Origin: Fluviicoccus keumensis
Lineage (GTDB): Bacteria; Pseudomonadota; Gammaproteobacteria; Pseudomonadales; Moraxellaceae
Length of the DNA stretch: 64,000 nucleotides
Direction of reading: 5' to 3'
Assembly: GCF_004217445.1 (NCBI RefSeq)
Contig: NZ_SHKX01000010.1
Span: forward strand, 682,001 to 746,000
In this document: one piece after another, positions 52,496 to 60,309 of the stretch
Layout of the letters: each line of letters begins with the position of its first letter
Position numbering within the stretch: position 1 is the stretch's first letter
Notes under the pieces: model-generated
Told to the model about the DNA's origin: nothing
What the model saw: only the letters and a program-made list of their open reading frames with translations
The model's database searches: none
Made by a program: the position numbers and the translations under genes

Positions 52496-53497
52496 ATGGG
52501 AATTTTCCGCTACTCCGACGGCGTTCTGCCAAATACCCTCGCCTTTACCTATGCCATCGGCGGCTACCTGCTCGGCTTCTGGCTGATCGCGAAACCCGAC
52601 CTCTGGCTAAACCTGCCCGGCGTGCTGCTGCTGGGACACAGCATGGTCATCGCCGCCTACCTGCTGCACGAGTGCGCGCACAACACCGTCTTCCGCGACA
52701 ACGCCGTCAACGCCCGCGTCGGTTCGCTGATGAACTGGCTGACCGGCAGCAGCTACAACAGTTATGAAATATTGCGCCGCAAGCATTTCCGCCACCATGT
52801 CGACCGCGCCGACGTGGTCGCCTTCGACTTCCGCCCGCAGCTGGCCCGTTATCCGCGCTTCGTGAAACTGATCGAGGCGCTGGAATGGGCCTACATTCCC
52901 GCCGCCGACCTGTTCATGCACGCGATGAGCCTGGTGGTGCCCTTCGTGCTGCCCAGCCGCCGCCCGGAGCGGGCGCGGGTGCTGTGGGTGCTGGCGGTGC
53001 GCGCCTCGGTGTTCGCGCTGATTGCCTGGCACGCGCCGCGCGTGCTGCTGTTCTACCCGCTGGCGTGGATGCTGATGCTGCACGTGCTGCGCTTCATGGA
53101 CGCCTATCAGCACACCTTCACCCTCTTCGACACGCTGGAACAGGGCTCCGCCGCCAACCCGACCAAGTACGACGCCGCCTATGAATTCCGCAACACCTTC
53201 ACCAACATCCAGTCGGTGAAATACCCGTGGCTGAACCTGGTGACGCTGAACTTCGGCTATCACAACGCCCACCACGAAAAGCCCGCCGAGCCCTGGCACC
53301 GCCTGCCCGCGCTGCACGCGCAGCTCTACGGCGACCACTGTTCGCAGATTCTGCCCTTCTTCAACCTGTTGAGCGCCTATCACCGTTACCGCACGCAACG
53401 ACTGCTCAACGCCGACCCGGATGACCTGGATGTGCTGAGCGATCAGGGCAAGACCTTCATCGGGGTGGACGGCGTGTCGTTTTTGACCGGGCATTGA
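52496..53497 (+). CDS. Membrane fatty acid desaturase-family protein
   Basis: 333 aa from the ATG at 52496; an upstream in-frame start at 52379 would run into repeat flank. The three histidine boxes are present: HECAH (58-62), HFRHH (97-101) and HNAHH near residue 257. Four or so membrane helices surround them. It should be a di-iron desaturase or hydroxylase acting on membrane acyl chains or a related lipid. A 201-bp MITE lies just downstream. Confidence 0.85.
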   Translation: MGIFRYSDGVLPNTLAFTYAIGGYLLGFWLIAKPDLWLNLPGVLLLGHSMVIAAYLLHECAHNTVFRDNAVNARVGSLMNWLTGSSYNSYEILRRKHFRHHVDRADVVAFDFRPQLARYPRFVKLIEALEWAYIPAADLFMHAMSLVVPFVLPSRRPERARVLWVLAVRASVFALIAWHAPRVLLFYPLAWMLMLHVLRFMDAYQHTFTLFDTLEQGSAANPTKYDAAYEFRNTFTNIQSVKYPWLNLVTLNFGYHNAHHEKPAEPWHRLPALHAQLYGDHCSQILPFFNLLSAYHRYRTQRLLNADPDDLDVLSDQGKTFIGVDGVSFLTGH

Positions 53498-53537
53498 AAG
53501 ACAGATAGCCGCAGGTCATGGCCAGCCTCTTTCCCTC

Positions 53538-53754
53538 CTGTGCAAGGCTATGTCGCGGTTAAAAGTTGAAAGTGCTTTTCCCTCTCCCAAGGTCTGGGAG
53601 AGGGTGGCGCGAAGCGCCGGGAGAGGGTTCGATGGTGGCTGCTTGGGGAAGCATGTGTCTTGCCGAGGCCAATCCCCCCTCTCCCTAGCCCTCTCCCCCA
53701 ATGGGAGAGGGAACCGACATGTTCAACTACTAACGGCGACATAGCCCTGTGCAA
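53538..53754. mobile_element. MITE-like element with 8-bp target-site duplication
   Basis: The element 53546-53746 (201 bp) starts GGCTATGTCGCGGTTA and ends in the inverse TAACGGCGACATAGCC; the terminal inverted repeats extend about 45 bp with mismatches. It is flanked by identical CTGTGCAA copies at 53538-53545 and 53747-53754. Inside are CTCTCCC-type palindromes. No transposase is encoded; both strands hold only spurious short frames. Without the element the target would read CCTGTGCAACAGG, itself a small hairpin. Confidence 0.85.
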
Positions 53755-53791
53755 CAGGCGGGTTTAAACCAGTTTGAAGAGGAACCGATTC

Positions 53792-54640
53792 ATGGAACTG
53801 CGCGGCTACCGCACCTACTGGGGCTCCACCGGCATGCCCTGGGCCGAATTCGCCGCCGAGGCGAAAGCCGACGGCTATGATGGGCTGGAAGTGCCGATTC
53901 CCGCGGACTACGCTGGGCAACAGGCACTGCGCGCCGCGCTGGACGACCACGGCTTCGACCTGATCGCCGAGATCTGCACGGCGGGCAGCTACGTGCCCGA
54001 CCGCCGCGCCACCCCGGTGCAGCATCTGGAGTCGCTGGCGCGGCAGCTGGAGATCATTGACCGGTTTGGTGCCACCCAGATCAACTGCCTGGCCGGGTGC
54101 GATGCCTGGCCGCTGGCGCAATCCGTCGACTTCTTCGGCGAGGCGCTCACCCTCGCCCACTTCACCGGCATCCCCATCAGTTTTGAAACCCACCGCTCGC
54201 GCACGCTGTTCAACCCCTGGGTGGCGCGCGATCTGGTGCAGGCGCTGCCGGACCTGTACCTGACCTGCGATTTCAGCCACTGGTGCGTGGTGTGCGAGCG
54301 GCTGATCGACACCGAATTCGATGTGCTGGAAATCCTGGCCCCGCGCGCCCGGCACATTCACGGCCGCGTCGGCTATGACCAGGGGCCGCAGGTGCCCCAC
54401 CCCGCCGCCCCGGAATTCGCCGGGGCGCTGGCCGCGCGCCAGCGCTGGTGGGAATTGTGCTGGCAGGCGATGCGGGACGCGGGGTTGACGCAGTGCACGC
54501 TGACGCCGGAGTTCGGTCCGGACGGCTACCTGCACCGCCTGCCCTTCACCGACCAGCCGGTGGCCGACCTGCGCCAGATCAACCGCTGGATGCTGGACAC
54601 CGAACGCGCCCATTTCGTACGCTGGCGCGCGGGGGTCTGA
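53792..54640 (+). CDS. Sugar phosphate isomerase/epimerase-family TIM-barrel protein
   Basis: 282 aa from the ATG at 53792 (AGAGGAACC upstream). Family signs are the AP-endonuclease-2-like barrel strands: WAEFAAEAKADGYDGLEVPI, IPISFETHRSRTLFNPW, LYLTCDFSHWCVVCE, RARHIHGRVGYDQGPQVPHP and TLTPEFGPDGYLH, giving Glu, Asp/His and Glu metal ligands. It acts on a sugar or polyol-type substrate of unknown identity. The transporter gene follows 4 bp later, so the pair is an operon. Confidence 0.83.
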   Translation: MELRGYRTYWGSTGMPWAEFAAEAKADGYDGLEVPIPADYAGQQALRAALDDHGFDLIAEICTAGSYVPDRRATPVQHLESLARQLEIIDRFGATQINCLAGCDAWPLAQSVDFFGEALTLAHFTGIPISFETHRSRTLFNPWVARDLVQALPDLYLTCDFSHWCVVCERLIDTEFDVLEILAPRARHIHGRVGYDQGPQVPHPAAPEFAGALAARQRWWELCWQAMRDAGLTQCTLTPEFGPDGYLHRLPFTDQPVADLRQINRWMLDTERAHFVRWRAGV

Positions 54641-54644
54641 GGTC

Positions 54645-55505
54645 ATGACCCATTCTGTCCGCCGGGCCTCGGCGGTGTTGTTTTGCTCGTCCCTGTTATG
54701 GGGGCTGAGCTGGTGGCCGATGAAGCGGCTGGCCGAGCACGGTCTGGACGGGCTGGCGATGGTGGCGGTGGCCTATGGCAGCGTCGGCCTGGCGGCGCTG
54801 GTGCTGTTGTGGGTGATCCGGGCGCAGTGGCGGCAACAGGCGGGCGGGCTGGCGCTGATCGTGCTGGTGGGCGGGCTGGCGAACTTTTCCTTCGGCTTGT
54901 CGCTGTCGGCCGGTGAGGTGATCCGGGTGATGGCGCTGTTTTACCTGTTGCCGGTGTGGGGGGTGCTGGGCGGCTGGCTGTTGCTGGGGGAACGGCTGAC
55001 GGCGGCGCGGCTGGCGTCGGTGGCGCTGGCCTTGTCGGGGGCGTGGTTGTTGCTGGGCGGGTCGAAGCTGCTGGAGGCGCCGCCGAGCTGGGTGGATCTG
55101 GTGGCGATTTTGTCGGGCTTTGCCTTTGCGATGAACAATCTGGCGTTCCGGGCGTTTGACACGTTGCCGGTGGCGGGGAAGATCGGGGCGATGTTTGTGG
55201 GCTGCGGGGGGTTTGCGGTGATCGGTTTGCTGTTGGGGGTGCAGGCGTTTCCGGTGGTGAGCGGGGGGACGCTGGCGGGGGCGGTGCTGTTCGGTTTCGG
55301 GGGCTTGTTGCTGGCGACGAGCCTGACGCAGTGGGCGGTGACACAGCTGGAGGCGGGTCGGGCGTCGATCATCATGGTGATGGAGTTGGTGGGGGCGGTG
55401 CTGAGTGCGGCGGTGTTGGCGGGGGATCGGTTGCAGGGGTGGGAGTGGGTGGGGGCGGGGTTGATTTTGATGGGGGCGGTGGTGGAGGGGCGATGCGCTG
55501 ATTGA
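54645..55505 (+). CDS. EamA/DMT-family transporter
   Basis: 286 aa with ten predicted membrane helices in two EamA repeats (first about 5-130, second about 145-280; WWPMKRLAEHGL, YLLPVWGVLGGWLLLGERL, QLEAGRASIIMVMELVGAVLSAAVL). It exports or imports a small metabolite, possibly the product or substrate of the coupled TIM-barrel enzyme. The 3' half is very G-rich at third positions; the composition changes sharply just after its stop. Confidence 0.87.
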   Translation: MTHSVRRASAVLFCSSLLWGLSWWPMKRLAEHGLDGLAMVAVAYGSVGLAALVLLWVIRAQWRQQAGGLALIVLVGGLANFSFGLSLSAGEVIRVMALFYLLPVWGVLGGWLLLGERLTAARLASVALALSGAWLLLGGSKLLEAPPSWVDLVAILSGFAFAMNNLAFRAFDTLPVAGKIGAMFVGCGGFAVIGLLLGVQAFPVVSGGTLAGAVLFGFGGLLLATSLTQWAVTQLEAGRASIIMVMELVGAVLSAAVLAGDRLQGWEWVGAGLILMGAVVEGRCAD

Positions 55506-55543
55506 CGGGGAGTAATCATGATGCTAGTTTCTAAAAAACAACG

Positions 55544-55663
55544 ATGGTGACTGAGGTCATCCAGCAAAGCTACTGGCCTTTAAAAGCGATGATTCTTAAT
55601 GGCTTCGAAAAGGATATATTCTCTGTTGCTGCAGAGCCATTTGCATACGTTGTCGTCAACTAA
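55544..55663 (+). other. Short open frame before the dGTPase-like gene
   Basis: A 39-codon frame, MVTEVIQQSYWPLKAM..., ends 20 bp before the dGTPase-like start. There is no good RBS. It could be a leader peptide, a degraded gene end or chance. The rest of the 178-bp gap 55506-55683 should contain the promoter of the AT-rich gene. Confidence 0.2.
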
Positions 55664-55683
55664 ATTAAAGCATGGAGGAAATT

Positions 55684-57018
55684 ATGGAAGACATGCAAGT
55701 CTGGCAAAATAGAAAAAGAAATGATGATGAGGGATACCCCATCAAGCCATTCAACTCGATGAATGACGATAGCCAATACCAGCGTGATAGGGCTAGAGTT
55801 ATTCACTCGGCAGCCTTTAGAAGATTGCAGGCAAAAACTCAAGTTTTAGGCATTGGAGAGAGTGATTTTTATAGAACACGATTAACCCATTCTCTAGAGG
55901 TTGCCCAAATAGGCTCAGGGATTTGTGAGCGATTGAAAGAAGCATATAGAACTGACGAAGAAATTAAAAATTGGATACCCTCTTTAAGCTTAATAGAAGC
56001 CATCTGCTTGTCACACGATATTGGCCATCCTGCATTTGGTCATGGCGGCGAGGTCGCGTTAAACTACTCAACCATAAATAATGGAGGCTTTGAAGGAAAC
56101 GGTCAGACTTTACGCATTATTTCAAAGCTAGGCGAATATTCGCCCGCCCATGGCATGGATTTAACTAGGCGCACCATGCTTGGCATTATTAAGTACCCTC
56201 TAAATTATAGTCAGGTTAAAAACTATGCGGGCGATTATGCATCTTCATCTAAGTTAAATTTGGATGCTTGGCATCCTCCAAAATGTATATTTGATGATGA
56301 AATAGATGTATTGAATTGGATTATCAGTCCGCTTTCTGATTCTGACAAGCAGCTTTTCCAATTAAAAGACATTAAAGTTGGCGAGCATCATAAAACAAAA
56401 TTTAAATCTTTTGACACATCTATCATGGAACTTGCGGATGATATTTCATATGGAATACATGACTTAGAGGATGCTATAGCCTTAAAACTGATAACCAAAA
56501 CCCAATGGGAATCAGAAATATTAGATCAAATTTCCAAATTTACAGGAAGTGAATTTGTTCAGAATTTTCAACAATACACTGATAGGCTATTTTCTGATTC
56601 TAATAAAGAAAGAAAGCATGGGATCAGCAAGCTCGTCGGCCACTTCATGTATAAAGTTGAGATTTCAAGAAATGAATCTTTCCAGCACCCCCTACTTAAA
56701 TATCAAGCTGTATTGCCAAATCAAGAACAAAATATCCTCAAGATACTAAAGAAGTTTGTTTACAACAAAGTAATTAAACGTCCAGAGGTTCAAGTTCTTG
56801 AATACAAAGGGCAACTGATGATTATGAAACTCTTCAAGGTTTTGAAGGAAAACCCAAGCCGATTACTCCCTGCCAGCACCTTAAATCATTATGATCAAGC
56901 TCAAAACAAGGAGCGAATTTTGTCTGACTATATATCAGGCATGACTGATGGCTATGCAACCAAGCTCTACCATAAATTATTTAGCCCAAGCATAGGCTCC
57001 ATATTTGACAGACTATAA
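55684..57018 (+). CDS. dGTPase-family HD triphosphohydrolase, putative phage-defence type
   Basis: 444 aa from the ATG at 55684, preceded by GGAGG. HD-domain ligands: H69 in RTRLTHSLEV, H111-D112 in CLSHDIGHPAFGHGG, and the downstream Asp in MELADDISYGIHDLEDA. The N-terminal RVIHSAAFRRLQAKTQV is typical of Dgt. It should cleave dGTP (or another dNTP) to the nucleoside and triphosphate. The gene is visibly AT-rich compared with everything to its left, a sign of transfer. dGTPases of this type can protect bacteria by draining dNTPs during phage infection. It is convergent with the QueC operon. Confidence 0.85.
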   Translation: MEDMQVWQNRKRNDDEGYPIKPFNSMNDDSQYQRDRARVIHSAAFRRLQAKTQVLGIGESDFYRTRLTHSLEVAQIGSGICERLKEAYRTDEEIKNWIPSLSLIEAICLSHDIGHPAFGHGGEVALNYSTINNGGFEGNGQTLRIISKLGEYSPAHGMDLTRRTMLGIIKYPLNYSQVKNYAGDYASSSKLNLDAWHPPKCIFDDEIDVLNWIISPLSDSDKQLFQLKDIKVGEHHKTKFKSFDTSIMELADDISYGIHDLEDAIALKLITKTQWESEILDQISKFTGSEFVQNFQQYTDRLFSDSNKERKHGISKLVGHFMYKVEISRNESFQHPLLKYQAVLPNQEQNILKILKKFVYNKVIKRPEVQVLEYKGQLMIMKLFKVLKENPSRLLPASTLNHYDQAQNKERILSDYISGMTDGYATKLYHKLFSPSIGSIFDRL

Positions 57019-57134
57019 CTACCCCCTTAGGGCGCTAAGACAGCTCCAGCATTTTATTATGCCATGGGTGCATTTAGTTTTACGAGGCTTTCTGGGGGTT
57101 GCTCACTCTCGCTAGTTTCGCAATATTTAGGAAG

Positions 57135-57785
57135 CTACACGAGAAGATTAAGCTGTGCTTGAGCTGGCATTGTAGCTCGGCGCCATAACCAAGCATCGAA
57201 CTCACGTCGCGGAAGCTCTAGCAGGTCAGCAGCGCAGCAAAATGATGCGCGAAGAAAATTGTAATCATCCCTCTCGACTCCAACTGCCTTCGCGAAGGTG
57301 CGGACGTGACGATCAACTGCAATCGAATCCAGTCCAATTAGACATGCCATATAATCAACGGTTTTCGGGCCAATCCCATTGACTGTTTTGATCGAGGCAC
57401 AAAATTCATCAGAAGCTAGACCTGCACGCAAATCCAGAAAATCTTCGACGCCCGACCTCTGTAGAAAAGCTACAAGTGCTTCAAATCGACTGACCTTCTC
57501 GTTATGCCTCCAATTCAAGAATGCTCCAGTCTCGCCGTCATGAATCAGCGATGCAAGTGAAGAAATCGTGTGACGATTTGGATGTAGTCGTAGAATGGCT
57601 TGAACCCGAGGACGCACAACTGTGTTGTAATTGAGCCCGGCTTGGAGCACAGAGTCCGCCAGAACAGCTCCTAAATGCTCGCAAGTAGCACGGAGCGGTT
57701 TCTCGTCAAAGAGCACGCCTTTATCCTTCGCATGGTTGGCAATGCGACGTGCTACGAGTAGCACCTCGATAGCTGAAGCACTCAT
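57135..57785 (-). CDS. HhH-GPD base-excision glycosylase-like protein
   Basis: 216 aa. The HhH-GPD core is TVNGIGPKTVDYMACLIGLDSIAVDRHV: K141 and D158 align with the catalytic Lys120 and Asp138 of endonuclease III, so lyase chemistry is possible. There is no C-terminal 4Fe-4S cysteine loop, more like OGG-type enzymes. The N-terminal half is helical and unassigned. It is the last gene of the operon, overlapping queC-like by 4 bp (ATGA). It may remove or process a modified base or nucleoside. Confidence 0.75.
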   Translation of the reverse strand: MSASAIEVLLVARRIANHAKDKGVLFDEKPLRATCEHLGAVLADSVLQAGLNYNTVVRPRVQAILRLHPNRHTISSLASLIHDGETGAFLNWRHNEKVSRFEALVAFLQRSGVEDFLDLRAGLASDEFCASIKTVNGIGPKTVDYMACLIGLDSIAVDRHVRTFAKAVGVERDDYNFLRASFCCAADLLELPRREFDAWLWRRATMPAQAQLNLLV

Positions 57786-58402
57786 ACCAAATTAGCCTCT
57801 TTCAGTGCATTCAGACGCTCGACGCAGTTCGGACAAGCGCCGCACGGAAATTTTGCCGACGCTTGGCAGGAGTAAGTACGCCCTATAGGCACACCGAGCT
57901 CCGCAGCTGACCTGGCGACATCAGCCTTAGACGAATTACGGAAAGGTGAGTGAAAACGAACGGGACCTATGTTCTCAGTAAGGCCGTCGAGGCTATTCAT
58001 AAATGCGGCAGTGCAATCAATTTCTTTGGCATGGTTGCTGTTGATGAAGCCAGTATAAACATCAAGGATTCCAACAGTTTGTGCGCGAGCGGCTGCAACG
58101 GCGAAGAAGAGCATAGTTCGATATGGAATGTACAAGTCATCATCTTTAACTTCTTCAGTCCAGAGATCAGCTTCGCGAATCAACCTCGACTGTGAACCTC
58201 GAAAGATGTCCGAAATATTGAAGCGCTCTGGACGTTGCATATTGGAAGGCAAGACTTCATTCACTCGCCCCCACTCAATGTCTGCGCAATGTTGTCCGTA
58301 GTCAAAGAAGATGGGTACGACCTCCACCCCAGCGGCCATGAGCTTGTATCCAACAGTTGTTGAGTCCAGACCACCTGAGGCCAGAAGAAGTGCTTTTTTC
58401 AT
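57782..58402 (-). CDS. QueC-like 7-deazapurine ligase-family enzyme
   Basis: 206 aa from the ATG at 58402, which overlaps the preceding stop. The PP-loop ATP motif is SGGLDS (9-14); the four-cysteine zinc site is SCQASAKFPCGACPNC; FFDYGQ and YIPYRTMLFFAVAAARA are also QueC signatures. Housekeeping QueC makes preQ0 from carboxydeazaguanine (CDG). No queD, queE or queF is in the window, and the neighbours are nucleoside enzymes, so this is a system-specific member like those of type IV CBASS or Qat rather than the queuosine gene. Confidence 0.85.
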   Translation of the reverse strand: MKKALLLASGGLDSTTVGYKLMAAGVEVVPIFFDYGQHCADIEWGRVNEVLPSNMQRPERFNISDIFRGSQSRLIREADLWTEEVKDDDLYIPYRTMLFFAVAAARAQTVGILDVYTGFINSNHAKEIDCTAAFMNSLDGLTENIGPVRFHSPFRNSSKADVARSAAELGVPIGRTYSCQASAKFPCGACPNCVERLNALKEANLV

Positions 58403-59730
58403 CGTGATCCAGTTCTCAATGCTGCAATAACTGTGAAGGTGCCATTGAGGCACTCGTCAAGGTCGGCGGAGTATACAGAACTTCCAGCTACTACCATTGT
58501 GTTCTTGTTCTCACCCCGCGGGTCGTAAGTGATGACTGGCTTGCCCATTTCGATTGCAATGCCTATTTCAACGAGCGTACCTGGGTCACGATCGAGAGGA
58601 ACCGCGAAGACCACATCACATTCCTTGAGTAGCTGATAATCCATATTGTACATATGGCGCATGTCACCCTCACTCGCGGGACGCCGTAACTCCCCCCCCT
58701 CTATGACAGGACGTCGGACTCTGAAGTTGTGATACGTAAGACTGTCAACAGCGTGGTCAAGCTCCTGCTTTTCAATGTATGAAAAGTCTGGTCCGGCTAA
58801 GTAGATCGAGTAGCTCTGGCGATCGTGCCATGGGAGTATTGATCCGCCGAGTGCTCGCAATACTTCTATTGAGAGTCGAAATCCGCGTTGCAAATCACGC
58901 TTTATGTCATCGGGAAACGTTGATTGCGAGTACACAGAAGCTGCTTGGCAGCCACGCCACGCCGCTTCGATCCATCCTCTATGAGACAAGCCAACCATGA
59001 CACTGGAATAGACATCTCCAACACCAACGGAGTTGACCGTACGGCTCAATGTTGCAGGAATCTCCTCGACACTGCCATGTTGCATATCAAAGAGTCGACT
59101 ACCCCCTCTATTTTCTTTGAGAAGGAGCACTTCCGGCGAAAGAGCCCTAATGGCATTTAGGAGGATATTAATATCATCACTTCCAAGTCTCATGAATAGC
59201 GGAGAAGACGTTGAGAGAATTACAGCACCCAAGCGGCGCTGGAATGCCATAAGCGATGAAAGGTCCTCAAGATCATAAGCGATGTCAAATGAGAGTCTGG
59301 CATCAACTGCAAACGCGCTAGCGAGTACGTTAATATCAAACCGACCAGGAAAGACAACGACCTCTCGGTAGGCGTCAAGACACGGTAGTGGTTCGTGAAC
59401 TTTGACTATCTTGGTCTCACGCATCAAGTCTTCATAACCTTGATGCGAAACTTCCCTCACGTCGCCGATAAGGATCACATTCGGAGCACCAACTACATCA
59501 CCAAGCCAGATAAACTCCCTACATCCAAGCGCAGCAAGGTATGCCTTTGCTTCACCTATGAGATATTGAGGACAGAAAGCTGCAACTGAAAATTCAAGAT
59601 CGGCAGCCCATAACCCTCTTGCGGCGTGCCCGACGCCACCTAAACGAAGTTTGCTGATAGACCCATGATGGCCAAGCGTATAGTCAACAACAAGCTCTCC
59701 AACTACTAGCACAACGCCAGTGAGAGACAT
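58399..59730 (-). CDS. PfkB-family kinase fused to nucleoside 2-deoxyribosyltransferase
   Basis: 443 aa. Residues 1-295 have the ribokinase/PfkB fold: GGVGHAARGL (31-40) and the catalytic loop VNSVGVGD with D239. Residues about 306-430 are a nucleoside 2-deoxyribosyltransferase-like domain: SIYLAGPDF, a Met/Tyr-Asp segment MYNMDYQLLKECDVVFA, and DPGTLVEIG with E388 as probable nucleophile. The fusion implies base exchange or hydrolysis plus phosphorylation of a nucleoside. It starts 2 bp after the small MGSSG protein gene and overlaps the QueC-like gene. Confidence 0.82.
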   Translation of the reverse strand: MSLTGVVLVVGELVVDYTLGHHGSISKLRLGGVGHAARGLWAADLEFSVAAFCPQYLIGEAKAYLAALGCREFIWLGDVVGAPNVILIGDVREVSHQGYEDLMRETKIVKVHEPLPCLDAYREVVVFPGRFDINVLASAFAVDARLSFDIAYDLEDLSSLMAFQRRLGAVILSTSSPLFMRLGSDDINILLNAIRALSPEVLLLKENRGGSRLFDMQHGSVEEIPATLSRTVNSVGVGDVYSSVMVGLSHRGWIEAAWRGCQAASVYSQSTFPDDIKRDLQRGFRLSIEVLRALGGSILPWHDRQSYSIYLAGPDFSYIEKQELDHAVDSLTYHNFRVRRPVIEGGELRRPASEGDMRHMYNMDYQLLKECDVVFAVPLDRDPGTLVEIGIAIEMGKPVITYDPRGENKNTMVVAGSSVYSADLDECLNGTFTVIAALRTGSR

Positions 59731-59732
59731 AA

Positions 59733-60119
59733 TTATTTAGCTGTAAAGTCAGCAGTAATGGTGGGGACGGGGGCGCCGGCTGAGGTGCTCACCAAACCAA
59801 TATAAGTTACACCGTCATTCATGCATGCTACGAGATAATTGAACGATGTGGGGAGTGCGCCAACCATTACGCCATTTACATCAACTGCGACTACGCGTTT
59901 TTTGTCGAATTGAATTTCCAGCTGATCGCCAACTGTCGGGACAGTTCTGAACTTCGAATAGAAGTCACTATTTCCAACATCATCGAGCACTACGCTAAAT
60001 GCCTGTTTGCACTTGTCGACGCCGCTCATCCCACCGGCTACGCCTGTTCCATTTCCTGTCACTTCCTTGGCCTTTGTACCAGGATAATCTGAAAAACGAC
60101 CCGAGCCAGAGCTTCCCAT
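59733..60119 (-). CDS. Small Met-Gly protein, possible substrate of the QueC system
   Basis: 128 aa. The N-terminus MGSSGSGRFSDYPG is flexible and Gly/Ser-rich; after Met removal Gly would be exposed. A Gly-rich linker to residue 33 leads to a small beta-rich domain (VGDQLEIQFDKKRVVAVDVNGVMVGALP, ACMNDGVTYIGLV) with a weak HIRAN-like look. No enzyme motif. It is the first gene of the tight four-gene set, 2 bp before the kinase fusion. I infer it is a modification target or structural partner of the operon enzymes. Confidence 0.75.
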   Translation of the reverse strand: MGSSGSGRFSDYPGTKAKEVTGNGTGVAGGMSGVDKCKQAFSVVLDDVGNSDFYSKFRTVPTVGDQLEIQFDKKRVVAVDVNGVMVGALPTSFNYLVACMNDGVTYIGLVSTSAGAPVPTITADFTAK

Positions 60120-60309
60120 AGTATTCCCCTTACGTAGTTTGATTTTTATCCTTCAAGGTCACCCGAGCCGTGTTGGGAGTATGATGAATCGTATGCATGC
60201 TACATACAGACTTTGACCATTCAAGGAAATAAGTATATGAATCCGATTGCGCTCAACCTTTACAATGAGGCACCCCAAAATAAGGGTTAGAGCGAAACAT
60301 CCTTTGCTC

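Noticed and set aside
57019..57134. A gene or RNA in the gap between the dGTPase-like and glycosylase genes
   Set aside because: 116 bp with no open frame, tRNA-like fold or clear terminator hairpin.
57782..58402. Housekeeping queC of queuosine synthesis
   Set aside because: The short length, lack of queD/E/F neighbours and tight coupling with nucleoside enzymes inside a defence island argue against it, though a genome-wide check for another queC is needed.
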